Below, piece after piece: positions 41,648 through 50,738 of a DNA stretch of 64,000 bases. The position numbers and the translations under genes were made by a program. The notes beneath the pieces were generated by a model. That model was not told the DNA's origin and did not search any database. It saw only the letters and a list, made by a program, of their open reading frames with translations. The DNA is from Sphingomonas sp. S1-29 (GTDB taxonomy: Bacteria; Pseudomonadota; Alphaproteobacteria; Sphingomonadales; Sphingomonadaceae), in the NCBI RefSeq assembly GCF_026167545.1, contig NZ_CP110678.1, positions 369,501-433,500 on the forward strand, read 5' to 3'. The stretch's first letter is position 1; every line of letters begins with the position of its first letter.

Positions 41648-42090
41648 TCCGGCTTGTCGGCGATAGCGAGAGCCGCGCGTTCGGCGCCAAGCTTGCGCGC
41701 GTATTGGCGCCGGGCGACGTCGTCACGTTGAGCGGGCCGCTGGGGGCGGGCAAGACCAGCATCGCGCGCGGGTTGCTCGCCGAGCTGGGGCTGGCGGGCG
41801 AAGCACCGAGCCCGAGCTATGCGATCGTCCAGCCCTATGCCCCGCCCGAGCTCGCGCTGCCGGTGCTGCACGTCGACCTGTACCGGATCGAGGACGAGGA
41901 CGAGCTGCTCGAACTCGGGCTCGACGATGCGCGGCATGATTCGGCGTTGCTGGTCGAATGGCCCGAGCGCGCGGGCGCGCATTGGTGGCATGATGCACTC
42001 GCGCTGACGCTTGTGGTGGCCGAGGACGACGCGCGCGTCTTGACAGCGCAGGTGCCGGCGGCTTGGAGGGCGCGATGGCCCCTGACTTGA
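41644..42090 (+). CDS. tsaE: tRNA threonylcarbamoyladenosine biosynthesis ATPase TsaE
   Basis: ATPase needed to recycle the TsaBD complex during t6A synthesis. The 148 residues have Walker A GPLGAGKTSIARG (K37), APSPSYAIVQPY and the conserved LHVDLYRIEDEDELLELGLDD, then LLVEWPERA. It overlaps divL by 4 nt and the next gene by 16 nt, showing a tight operon. mtaB in this window modifies the same t6A position. Confidence 0.94.
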   Translation: MIRLVGDSESRAFGAKLARVLAPGDVVTLSGPLGAGKTSIARGLLAELGLAGEAPSPSYAIVQPYAPPELALPVLHVDLYRIEDEDELLELGLDDARHDSALLVEWPERAGAHWWHDALALTLVVAEDDARVLTAQVPAAWRARWPLT

Positions 42091-43055
42091 ACCCGCCTGC
42101 CGCCGCCGTCCCGTTCCTGGCTTCGGTCGGGTGGGACGATGCCGAAATCCAGCCGCTTGCCGGCGATGCCTCGTTCCGCCGCTATTTTCGCGTCGTCGCG
42201 CCCGGGCGCAGCGCGATCCTGATGGACGCGCCGCCGCCGCACGAGGACCCGCGCCCGTTCCTGGCGGTCGCGCGCTGGCTCGGCGAACGCGGCTTCGCGG
42301 CGCCCGCGATCCTGGGCGAGGAGCTCGGCGAAGGGCTCGTGCTGATCGAGGATTTCGGCAATGCGCGGATGCGCGAGACCGCCGATGCCGCGCCCGAAAG
42401 CGAGTTGCGGCTCTATGAAGCCGCGATCGACGTGCTGGTGCGTCTGCATCGTGAGGCGCCGATGGCGCTCAAGCCCTATGACATGGCCGAATATCAGCGC
42501 GAAGCTGGGCTGCTGGTCGAATGGTATTGCCCTGCGATCGGGATGACGGTCGATCTGGAGAGCTACCGCGCCGCCTGGGCGCAGGTGCTCGAGCCGCTCG
42601 GCGATGCGCCGATCGTGACCGTGCTGCGCGACTATCATGCCGAAAATCTGATGCTGATCGAGGGCAGCGAGACGCTGGGGCTGCTCGATTTCCAGGACGC
42701 ACTGGCGGGGCATCCCGCTTATGACCTCGTGTCGTTGCTGCAGGATGCGCGGCGCGACGTGCCTGCAGCATTGGAGGCGGCGATGCTCGATCGCTATCGT
42801 CGCACCACCGGTGCCGACCGCTCGTTCGAAACCGCCTATCATGTGCTCGGCGCGCAGCGGAACGCCAAGATCATCGGCATCTTCACCCGCCTGTGGAAAC
42901 GCGATGGCAAGCCGCGCTATCCCACCTTGTGCCCGCGCGTGTGGGACTATCTGCACCGCGATCTGGCGCATCCGGCGCTGCGCCCGGTTGCCGACTGGTT
43001 CGACGCCAACATCCCCGCCGCCAAGCGCGGCGACCCGACCTTGCTGGAAGCCTGA
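42075..43055 (+). CDS. amgK: Aminoglycoside phosphotransferase-fold sugar kinase AmgK
   Basis: Likely phosphorylates N-acetylmuramate and N-acetylglucosamine at the anomeric carbon in the MurU recycling route. The 326 residues have a kinase-like fold: GDASFRRYFRV (nucleotide loop), LIEDFGNARM (hinge), the catalytic LRDYHAENLML (D186, N191) and LLDFQDAL (D205). GGAGGG precedes the ATG at 42075; a GTG-type start at 42063 is less likely. It is followed by murU after 5 bp, the standard pairing that supports this substrate. Similar genes are often listed only as phosphotransferase. Confidence 0.88.
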   Translation: MAPDLNPPAAAVPFLASVGWDDAEIQPLAGDASFRRYFRVVAPGRSAILMDAPPPHEDPRPFLAVARWLGERGFAAPAILGEELGEGLVLIEDFGNARMRETADAAPESELRLYEAAIDVLVRLHREAPMALKPYDMAEYQREAGLLVEWYCPAIGMTVDLESYRAAWAQVLEPLGDAPIVTVLRDYHAENLMLIEGSETLGLLDFQDALAGHPAYDLVSLLQDARRDVPAALEAAMLDRYRRTTGADRSFETAYHVLGAQRNAKIIGIFTRLWKRDGKPRYPTLCPRVWDYLHRDLAHPALRPVADWFDANIPAAKRGDPTLLEA

Positions 43056-43060
43056 CACCC

Positions 43061-43816
43061 ATGGCGCAAACGCTGGCGTTGCGGCCCAATCCTGCCGTCG
43101 CCGTTCCGCAGGTTGCGATGGTGATGGCGGCGGGCCTCGGCAAACGGATGCGGCCGCTGACCGCGACCCGTCCCAAGCCGCTGGTCGAAGTGGCGGGTAA
43201 GCCGCTGATCGACCATGTCTTCGATCGCCTCCGCGCGGCGGGTGTCGCGCGCGCGGTGGTCAACGTCCATTATCTCGCCGACGCGATGGAAGCGCATCTC
43301 CAGCACCGCGTGAAGGGCATCGAGATCGCGATTTCGGACGAGCGCGCCGAACTGCTCGAGACCGGCGGCGGGCTGGTGAAGGCGCTGCCGTTGCTCGGCG
43401 ATGCACCGTTTCTGTGCGTCAACAGCGACAATCTGTGGGTGGATGGGCCGGTCGATGCGATCCGCGCGCTCGCCGCGACCTGGGATCCCGACCGGATGGA
43501 CGCGCTGCTGCTGATGGTGCCACTGGCGCGCGCCAACAGCCATTTGGGGCAGGGCGATTTCCATCTCGACGCACAGGGGCGGATCGTCGGGCGGCGCAAG
43601 CCCGGTCGGCTTGCGCCCTTCGTCTATACCGGGGTGCAGATATTGAGCCCCAAGCTGATCGTCGATTATCCGCAGGGGCCGTTTTCGACCAATTTGTTCT
43701 GGCAGCGCGCGATCGATGCGGGGCGCGCTTGGGGCATGGTGCACCAGGGGCTCTGGTTCGACGTCGGCAGCCCGGGGGCGATCGGCGCGGCCGAGGCATT
43801 GCTCGCCGATGGCTGA
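43061..43816 (+). CDS. murU: N-acetylmuramate alpha-1-phosphate uridylyltransferase MurU
   Basis: Nucleotidyltransferase producing UDP-MurNAc from MurNAc-1-phosphate, bypassing fosfomycin-sensitive steps. The 251 residues carry the signature MVMAAGLGKRMRPLTATRPKPLVEVAGKP (about 20-48), the metal-binding NSDN in FLCVNSDNLWV, ETGGGLVKAL, and the C-terminal WFDVGSPG. Coupling to amgK supports MurU over other sugar-phosphate transferases. addB starts within its last codons. Confidence 0.9.
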   Translation: MAQTLALRPNPAVAVPQVAMVMAAGLGKRMRPLTATRPKPLVEVAGKPLIDHVFDRLRAAGVARAVVNVHYLADAMEAHLQHRVKGIEIAISDERAELLETGGGLVKALPLLGDAPFLCVNSDNLWVDGPVDAIRALAATWDPDRMDALLLMVPLARANSHLGQGDFHLDAQGRIVGRRKPGRLAPFVYTGVQILSPKLIVDYPQGPFSTNLFWQRAIDAGRAWGMVHQGLWFDVGSPGAIGAAEALLADG

Positions 43817-46800
43817 GCGCAGGCTCGGCCTCTATACGATACCGCCGCATCGGGCGTTCGCCGATACGCTTGCGATCGGGCTGATCCGGCGCTTCGGGCG
43901 CGACCGGATGGGGCTGGCGCGCGGGGTGGTGCTCGTGCCCAACCATCGCGCGGGGCGGGCGATCACCGATGCTTTTGTGCGCGCGAGCGAGGGCGGGTTG
44001 CTGCTGCCGCGGATCGTGGCGATCGGCGACCCCGATCTCGACGAGGCGGTGGGGCCGCTGTTCGATCCCGCCGATGCCGAGCCGGTGCCGCCGGCAGTCC
44101 CGCCGCTCAAGCGCCGGATGATCCTGGCGCGACTGCTGACCGAGGCGCGCGGCGATTCGATCGAGCCTGCCGAAGCGGTGCGGCTGGCGGGCGAGCTTGG
44201 CCGCACGCTCGACCAGATGCAGGTCGAGGAAGTCGAGGCATCGGCGCTGCGCGATCTCGAACTCACGGCCGAGCTTTCGGACCATTGGCAAAGCGCGCTG
44301 TCGACTTTTGAAGTGGTGCTCGATCGCTGGCCGGGCGAGCTCGCGCGGCTGGGGATGATCGACATGGTCGTGCGGCGGAGGATGCTGCTCGATCGCACCG
44401 CCGTGTCATGGCGCGATCGACCGCCCGAGGGGTTTGTCTGCGTCGCGGGCGTCACCAATTCCTCGCCGCCGATCGCGCGGCTGTTGCGGGTGGTTGCCGG
44501 CCTCCAGCGTGGGCTGGTGGTGCTGCCGGGGCTCGCGACCGATATGGAGGAGGCGCAATGGGCGTCGCTCGGGCCGCATGCGCCCGATCCGGTGACGGGC
44601 GCGCGGATTCGGTCGATCGAGACCCACCCGCAATATCATTTGAAGCTGTTGCTCGACCGGATGGGCGTCAACCGTGCCGAAGTGGCGGCGTGGCGGGTGG
44701 CGAGCGAGCTGGATGCAACCCCGGCGCGGGGCAAGGCGATCGCCAGTGCGATGGCACCGGCAGCCTTTACCCATCTGTGGACGACGTTGCCCGGCGGCCA
44801 GCGCCGCTTCGACGGGGTGCGCGCGCTCGAGGTCGCGACGCCAGCCGAGGAAGCACAGGCGATTGCGCTGGCGCTGCGCGAAGTGCTCGAACTGCCGGGG
44901 CGGACCGCCGCACTGGTGACCCCCGATCGTAATCTTGCGCGGCGGGTGGCGGCGCATTGCGCGCGCTGGGGCGTGGCGGTCGATGATTCGGCGGGGCAGA
45001 AATTGTCGACGCTGCCACCGGGGACGCTGTTGCTGGCGATTGCCGATGCGATCGGCCAGCGCTTCGCGCCAATGGCGTTGCTGACATTGCTCAAGCACCC
45101 GCTGGTCGCGGCGGGCGAGGGGCGGCTGGCGTGGCTCGAAGGCGCGCGCGCGCTCGATCTGGCGCTGCGGGGGCCGCGGCCGGGGCCGGGGCTCGATGGA
45201 ATCGACGCGCATCTGCGCGAGGGCGACAAGCGGACGGCGCGGGTGCGCGAGACGGCAACGGCGTGGTGGGGCGAGGCGCGCGCGCGGTTAGAAGGGATTG
45301 CTGCGTTGGACTCCCCTCCCTGGAAGGGAGGGGCTGGGGGTGGGTCGAGTGCTCGCGATACGGAAGCGCTTGTGCCCCCGACGTCCGCAGCTCCAGGCCT
45401 CCACCCACCCCCGACCCCTCCCTTCCAGGGAGAGGAGTTGTCGAGCCTCATCGCGATGCTCCGCGAAGCCGCCACGACGCTCTGTGGCGATGCCGTCTGG
45501 TCGCGCGCCGATGGCCGAGCCGCGGCGCAATTGCTCGCCGACCTTGAAATCGAGGGCGCCGATGGCCCGCGCCATGTCGCCCCCGGGGATCTGTTGCCGC
45601 TGCTGCGCACCTTGTTCGAGGAAATCTCGGTGCGTCCGCCGCAGGGAGGGCATCCGCGCCTGGCGATCTACGGTCTGATCGAAGCGCAGCTGCAGACTGC
45701 GGACCTGATGGTGCTCGGCGGGCTCAACGAAGGCGTCTGGCCGGCGTTGCCTGCACCCGATCCCTGGCTTGCGCCGCGCATCCGTAGCGAGTTGGGGCTG
45801 CCCTCGCTCGAACGCCGGATCGGGCTTGCCGCGCACGACTTCGCGATGGCGCTCGGCGCGCCCGAGGTGCTGCTGACGCGGGCGCGGCGCGATTCGTCTT
45901 CGCCGACGATCGCATCGCGCTTCTGGCTGCGGATGGAGGCACTGTCGGCGGGGCTCGAAGCCCCCGAGGGGCTGGCAGATTGGGCGCGCGCGCTCGACCG
46001 GCCCGATGCCTACGCGCCTGCCACCCGGCCCGCGCCCAATCCGCCGGTCGAGGCACGCCCGCGGAAAATATCGGTGACCGAGGTCGATCGGTTGAAGGCC
46101 GATCCTTACGCCTTTTACGCGCGGCGGATGCTGGGGCTGATGCCGCTCGACCCGGTCGATGCGGATCCGACCCCGGCGTGGCGCGGCACTGCGGTCCACG
46201 CGGTGTTGCAGGCCTGGTCCGAGCAGGACCAGTGCCGGCCCGACGCGCTCAAGCCGCGCGCGCTGGCGATGTTGGGCGATGCCCGCACGCATCCGGTGCT
46301 GCGGGCATTGTGGCAGCCGCGCTTGATCGAGGCGATCGACTGGATCGCGGGCGAACTCACCCGCCAGCGCGACGAAGGCCGCGCGGTGATCGATGTCGAG
46401 CAGGCAGGCAAGCTGCAGATCGCGGGCGTGACGCTAAGCGGCAAATATGACCGGATCGACCGGATGCCCGACGGGACGCTGGGGATCGTCGATTACAAGA
46501 CCGGTACCCCGCCGTCGAACAAGGCGGTGAGCGCAGGGTATAGCCTCCAGCTGGGGCTGATCGGGCTGATCGCCGAGCGCGGCGGGTTCGAGCGGGTCGA
46601 CGGGATTGCGCGGACCTTCGAATATTGGTCGTTGGGGCGGAATGCGGGTAAGTTCGGCTTCATCCGCTCGCCGGTCGCGCCCGAGGGCAAGGGCGGCAAG
46701 ATCGACCCCGACGACTTCATCGCCACCGCGCAGGCGCATTTCGCCGATGCGGTGGGACGTTGGCTGACCGGCGATGAACCCTTTATCGCCAAGCTCGAAC

Positions 46801-46868
46801 CCGAATTCGCCCCCTATGCCGAATATGACCAATTGATGCGCCGCGACGAATGGTACGGGCGTGAGTAG
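43809..46868 (+). CDS. addB: Double-strand break repair protein AddB, with in-frame repeat insert
   Basis: Subunit of the AddAB helicase-nuclease that resects DNA ends for RecA. The 1019 residues show the alphaproteobacterial AddB pattern: N-terminal LGLYTIPPHRAFADTLAIGL with a degenerate nucleotide site, helicase-like middle with GGLNEGVWPALPAPDPWL, and a C-terminal PD-(D/E)XK nuclease with GKYDRIDRMPDGTLGIVDYKTG (D895, K897). Residues about 501-544 (from DSPPWKGG to PFQGEE) are encoded by a palindromic element and appear to be an extra segment. The ATG overlaps the murU stop by 8 nt and addA overlaps its end. Confidence 0.93.
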   Translation: MAERRLGLYTIPPHRAFADTLAIGLIRRFGRDRMGLARGVVLVPNHRAGRAITDAFVRASEGGLLLPRIVAIGDPDLDEAVGPLFDPADAEPVPPAVPPLKRRMILARLLTEARGDSIEPAEAVRLAGELGRTLDQMQVEEVEASALRDLELTAELSDHWQSALSTFEVVLDRWPGELARLGMIDMVVRRRMLLDRTAVSWRDRPPEGFVCVAGVTNSSPPIARLLRVVAGLQRGLVVLPGLATDMEEAQWASLGPHAPDPVTGARIRSIETHPQYHLKLLLDRMGVNRAEVAAWRVASELDATPARGKAIASAMAPAAFTHLWTTLPGGQRRFDGVRALEVATPAEEAQAIALALREVLELPGRTAALVTPDRNLARRVAAHCARWGVAVDDSAGQKLSTLPPGTLLLAIADAIGQRFAPMALLTLLKHPLVAAGEGRLAWLEGARALDLALRGPRPGPGLDGIDAHLREGDKRTARVRETATAWWGEARARLEGIAALDSPPWKGGAGGGSSARDTEALVPPTSAAPGLHPPPTPPFQGEELSSLIAMLREAATTLCGDAVWSRADGRAAAQLLADLEIEGADGPRHVAPGDLLPLLRTLFEEISVRPPQGGHPRLAIYGLIEAQLQTADLMVLGGLNEGVWPALPAPDPWLAPRIRSELGLPSLERRIGLAAHDFAMALGAPEVLLTRARRDSSSPTIASRFWLRMEALSAGLEAPEGLADWARALDRPDAYAPATRPAPNPPVEARPRKISVTEVDRLKADPYAFYARRMLGLMPLDPVDADPTPAWRGTAVHAVLQAWSEQDQCRPDALKPRALAMLGDARTHPVLRALWQPRLIEAIDWIAGELTRQRDEGRAVIDVEQAGKLQIAGVTLSGKYDRIDRMPDGTLGIVDYKTGTPPSNKAVSAGYSLQLGLIGLIAERGGFERVDGIARTFEYWSLGRNAGKFGFIRSPVAPEGKGGKIDPDDFIATAQAHFADAVGRWLTGDEPFIAKLEPEFAPYAEYDQLMRRDEWYGRE
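45309..45440. repeat. Family A palindromic element inside addB, in frame
   Basis: Left arm CTCCCCTCCCTGGAAGGGAG with following GGGGGTGGGTCGA; inner part with GTGCTCGCGATACGG; right arm CACCCACCCCCGACCCCTCC and CTTCCAGGGAG. Both arms form local hairpins and are complementary to each other. The 132-bp element contributes 44 codons without a stop. Intergenic relatives are at 18760 and 55987. Confidence 0.9.
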
Positions 46869-49800
46869 CGCGATCCATCCGCTGAAGGGTGCGCAGCGCG
46901 AAGCTTCGGATCCGACCGCGCATATCTGGCTGTCGGCGTCGGCGGGGACGGGCAAGACGCAGGTGTTGTCGGCGCGCGTCTTCCGGCTGTTGCTGCACGG
47001 CGCGCGGCCCGAGGGCATATTGTGCCTGACCTTTACCAAGGCGGGCGCGGCGGAGATGGCCGAGCGGATCAACGGCACGCTGGCGCGCTGGGTGCGAATC
47101 CCCGAGGCGCAGTTGTTCACCGAATTGCAGGCGCTGGGCGAGCGCGGCAGCATCGACCAGATTGAGCGCGCGCGCACCTTGTTCGCGCGGGTGCTCGATG
47201 CGCCGGGTGGGCTGCGTATCCAGACGATCCACGGTTTCTGCCAGAGCCTGTTGTCGGCCTTCCCGGTCGAGGCCGATCTGGTGCCGGGTTTCCGCCCGCT
47301 CGAAGGGCGAGAAGAGGCGGTGCTGGCGCGCGAGGCACTGGCGCGGATGCTGGAGGACGAAGCGGCGGTGGGGCGGGTGCGGATCGTCGAGGCGATCGGC
47401 GCGCTGTCGCTGCGGCTGGGCGAGGGCAAGGCCGAGGATTTCCTGATGGCTTGCGCGCGCAAGCCGGCGGCGATGGCGGCGCTGCCCAGCGGCATCGGCC
47501 CGTTCATCCGCCGCGCGCTCGATCTGCCGAGCGGCGATATCGGGGCCGAGATCGAGCGATGCTGCGGCGATGATGTGTTCGATATGCAATCGCTGCGCGC
47601 GATCGCCGCCGCCAACGCCGGTTGGGCGACCAAGACCGGATTGACGCGCGCCGACATCATCGCGCGCTGGATCACCGGATCGCCGCGCGCGCGGGCGGCG
47701 GGGTTGGGCGAACTGCATTCGGTTTGGGCGACGGCCAAGGGTGAGATGCGCGCCAAGCACGGCCCCAAGGACGAGGGCTATGACGGCTGGGCGGTGCGGC
47801 TGCACGAGCGCTGCGGCGCGCTGCTCGCGATGCGATCGCAGGCGGCCTATGCCGATTGCCTGGCCGAGGCGCTTGAAGCGGGGCGGGCTTATGCCATCGC
47901 TTATGGCGAGGCGAAGCGGCGCGCGGGCGCGGTCGATTTCAACGATCTGATCGAAGCGACGGTGAAGCTGCTCGCCAAGCTGGGCATGGGTGATTGGGTG
48001 CGCTACAAGCTCGACCAGGCGACCGAGCATGTGCTGATCGACGAAGCGCAGGACACCAATCCCGAGCAATGGGCGATCATCGCGTCGCTCGCCGATGAAT
48101 TTTTCGCGGGCGAGGGCGCGCGGGGATCGGGGGTGCGGACGCTGTTCACCGTCGGCGATTACAAGCAGGCGATCTATGGCTTTCAGGGCACCGACCCCGT
48201 CTATTTCGGCGCGGCGCAGGCGCGGTTCGACGCGCTGGCGAGCGCCGAACCCTTCCCCAACGAGCCTGCACGCCCGCTGCAATCGCTGTCGCTGACGCAG
48301 AGCTTTCGATCGACGCGGACGGTGCTGCGCTTCGTCGATGCAGCGATCGAAGCGGTGCCCGAACCGGGGCTGGGGGCGCTGAGCGCGATCGAGCCGCATG
48401 CCTCGCAAGTCGCAGGGCCGGGGATCGTCACGCTGTTGCCGCCGGTGGTGGCGGGGGGCGATGTCGACGATGAGGAAGGCTGGGTCGACGACGCCACGCG
48501 CGAACTCGCCAAGCGGATCGCGCGGCATATCCGGCAATGGCTGAACGACGGGCATAGGCTGGGGGCCAAGGGCCGCGTGCTTCGCCCCGAGGACATCATG
48601 ATCCTGGTCAAGCGACGCGGCGACCTCGCGGCGCTGATCGTCGCGCGGCTCTATGCCGAGGGAGTGCCGGTGGCGGGGGTCGATCGGTTGCGGCTCAACG
48701 CGCCTCTGGCGGTGCAGGATCTGCTGGCGGCGGTGCGCTTTGCGTTGCAGCCCGAGGATGATCTGAGCCTTGCCAGCCTGTTGGTGTCGCCGCTGATCGG
48801 CTGGACGCAGGATGAATTGATGGCGGCGGCGATGGATCGCCCGGCGACCAGCCTGTGGCGGCATCTGCGCCGCACGCAGGACGAGACACGGCTCGCGCCG
48901 CTATATCTGTTGCTGCGCCGCGCCGATGTCGCGACGCCCTATCGCTTTTTCGAGGAAATCCTGTCGGGCGAGCTCGACGGGCGGCGCAAGCTGATCGCGC
49001 GGCTGGGCGAGGAAGCGCGCGATCCGATCGAGGAGTTGCTCAACGCCGCACTCAATTTCGAGGGACTGACCGCACCGTCGATGCAGCGTTTCCTCGACTG
49101 GTTCGATCGCGGTGATGTCGAGATCGTGCGCGATTCCTCGCGCCCGCAGGCGGCGGTGCGGGTGATGACCGCGCATGGCGCCAAGGGGCTGCAAGCGCCG
49201 CTGGTGATCCTGGCCGACGCCACCGCCGATCCCAAGGCGGCGCGGCGCGACCTGCTCGACTGGCTGCCAGAGGGGCATGAGGGCGCGGCCTTTCCGATCT
49301 TCCGCCCGCGCCCCGACGAGCGCGGCGGGCCGCTGGGCGAGGTGCTCGCGGCAACTGAGCAGCGCGAGATCGAGGAGCATTGGCGGCTATTCTATGTCGC
49401 TGCCACCCGCGCCGAGGAGCAGTTGGTGATCGCCGGATCGTTGCCCGCACGCGCCAAGGGCGAGCCGCCGGCGTTGAGCTGGTATGCAGCCTGCGCGCGG
49501 GCGTTCGATTCGCTGGGCGTTGCGCCGGGAGAGGTGCGGGTGCTCGATGATGCCGAACTGCCGGTCGCCGCCAAGGCGCCCGCCGCTGTTGCTACGGTTG
49601 CGGCTCCAGCGCTTCCCGATTGGGCCCGGCGACCCGCGCCGCAGGAGGCGCGCCCGCCAAGGCCACTAGCCCCTTCGGCGATCGGCGACGATTCGGTGGC
49701 CGATCCGCCGCCGACCCCGGCGATGCGCGCCGCTGCCGAGCGCGGGCGGCTGCTGCATGGGCTGTTCGAGCGGTTGCCAGGGGTTGCTGCGGATGCCCGG

Positions 49801-50250
49801 CGAAGTGCTGGTGAGCGCTGGCTGGCGCGGGCGGGAGCGGATGATGCCGCGCCGCTCGTCGATGCCGCGCTGGCGGTGATCGAGCATCCCGATTTCGCCG
49901 ATTTGTTCGGCGACGACGCGCTGGTCGAAGCGCCGATCGCCGCGGTGGTCGGGGGCGCGGTGGTATCGGGTACGGTCGATCGGCTGCTGGTGCGCGACGA
50001 CCGGATCGTGCTGGTCGATTTCAAGACCGGCCGGAGCGCGCCGGCGACGATCGACGAAGTGCCGGTCTATCATCTGCGGCAGATGGCTGCCTATGCCGCG
50101 GCGCTGGCGGTGATCTTTCCCGGGCGGGCGGTCGAGGCGGCGCTGCTCTACACCGCCGCGCCGCGGCTGATCGCGTTTCCCGCCGAACTGCTGGCACTGC
50201 ACAAGCCCGGCTTCGCGCGCGGGGAGCAAAGCTTGGCCTCGCGCGCTTGA
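46861..50250 (+). CDS. addA: Double-strand break repair helicase-nuclease AddA
   Basis: UvrD-type helicase and nuclease partner of AddB. The 1129 residues have Walker A SASAGTGKTQVL (K32), LTFTKAGAAEMAERI, IQTIHGFCQSLL, VLIDEAQDTNPEQW (Walker B), GDYKQAIYGFQGTDP, VRVMTAHGAKGLQAPLVIL, and FYVAATRAEEQLVIAG. The C-terminal nuclease has DRLLVRDDRIVLVDFKTG (D1053, K1055). GTG start overlaps addB by 8 nt. Motifs are complete. Confidence 0.96.
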   Translation: MSSAIHPLKGAQREASDPTAHIWLSASAGTGKTQVLSARVFRLLLHGARPEGILCLTFTKAGAAEMAERINGTLARWVRIPEAQLFTELQALGERGSIDQIERARTLFARVLDAPGGLRIQTIHGFCQSLLSAFPVEADLVPGFRPLEGREEAVLAREALARMLEDEAAVGRVRIVEAIGALSLRLGEGKAEDFLMACARKPAAMAALPSGIGPFIRRALDLPSGDIGAEIERCCGDDVFDMQSLRAIAAANAGWATKTGLTRADIIARWITGSPRARAAGLGELHSVWATAKGEMRAKHGPKDEGYDGWAVRLHERCGALLAMRSQAAYADCLAEALEAGRAYAIAYGEAKRRAGAVDFNDLIEATVKLLAKLGMGDWVRYKLDQATEHVLIDEAQDTNPEQWAIIASLADEFFAGEGARGSGVRTLFTVGDYKQAIYGFQGTDPVYFGAAQARFDALASAEPFPNEPARPLQSLSLTQSFRSTRTVLRFVDAAIEAVPEPGLGALSAIEPHASQVAGPGIVTLLPPVVAGGDVDDEEGWVDDATRELAKRIARHIRQWLNDGHRLGAKGRVLRPEDIMILVKRRGDLAALIVARLYAEGVPVAGVDRLRLNAPLAVQDLLAAVRFALQPEDDLSLASLLVSPLIGWTQDELMAAAMDRPATSLWRHLRRTQDETRLAPLYLLLRRADVATPYRFFEEILSGELDGRRKLIARLGEEARDPIEELLNAALNFEGLTAPSMQRFLDWFDRGDVEIVRDSSRPQAAVRVMTAHGAKGLQAPLVILADATADPKAARRDLLDWLPEGHEGAAFPIFRPRPDERGGPLGEVLAATEQREIEEHWRLFYVAATRAEEQLVIAGSLPARAKGEPPALSWYAACARAFDSLGVAPGEVRVLDDAELPVAAKAPAAVATVAAPALPDWARRPAPQEARPPRPLAPSAIGDDSVADPPPTPAMRAAAERGRLLHGLFERLPGVAADARRSAGERWLARAGADDAAPLVDAALAVIEHPDFADLFGDDALVEAPIAAVVGGAVVSGTVDRLLVRDDRIVLVDFKTGRSAPATIDEVPVYHLRQMAAYAAALAVIFPGRAVEAALLYTAAPRLIAFPAELLALHKPGFARGEQSLASRA

Positions 50251-50304
50251 GCCAAAGCGCGACGGTGCATAGATTGTCGTTCAAGACGTTTCAGGAGAAT
50301 TTCG

Positions 50305-50628
50305 ATGGGTACCAAGGCAATCACCGACGCAAGCTTCGACACCGACGTGCTAGGGTCGGACAAGCCGGTACTGGTGGATTTCTGGGCCGAATGGTGCGGC
50401 CCGTGCAAGATGATCGGGCCGAGCCTCGAGGAACTGTCCGAGGAACTGGGCGAGCAGGTGACGATCACCAAGCTCAACATCGACGAGAATCCCGACGCGC
50501 CGGGCAAATACGGCGTGCGCGGTATTCCGACGATGATCCTGTTCAAGAACGGCCAGCCTGCGGCAACGAAGGTTGGGGCCGAGCCCAAGGGCCGACTGAA
50601 GGCATGGCTCGAGGGCGAACTGGGCTGA
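50305..50628 (+). CDS. trxA: Thioredoxin
   Basis: General thiol-disulfide reductant. The 107 residues have the classical fold with active site WCGPC (C31, C34), the buried [13 protein letters not shown] strand, and the cis-proline [11 protein letters not shown]. It lies 54 bp after addA, a common arrangement in alphaproteobacteria. An AGGAGAAT ribosome site precedes the ATG. Confidence 0.97.
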   Translation: MGTKAITDASFDTDVLGSDKPVLVDFWAEWCGPCKMIGPSLEELSEELGEQVTITKLNIDENPDAPGKYGVRGIPTMILFKNGQPAATKVGAEPKGRLKAWLEGELG

Positions 50629-50703
50629 TCGCGACCGTCGTTCGGGCGAATACGGGGATATGTAGAGGCGGCAGTGGAGGTTTGGGCCTCAACCGCTTCG
50701 GCT

Positions 50704-50731
50704 CTGGATCCCCGCTTTCGCGGGGATGACG
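50704..50731. repeat. Short hairpin repeat between trxA and argJ
   Basis: CTGGATCCCCGCTTTCGCGG with GGATGAC following forms the compact ATCCCCGC-TTTC-GCGGGGAT hairpin. This GGGGATGAC type is a common dispersed repeat in Proteobacteria. It lies between convergent genes and could terminate both. Confidence 0.7.
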
Positions 50732-50738
50732 CGGCGCT

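Noticed and set aside
45309..45440. Possible frameshift or intein in addB at the repeat
   Set aside because: The frame continues on both sides without stop and the segment has no intein motifs; it is an in-frame repeat.
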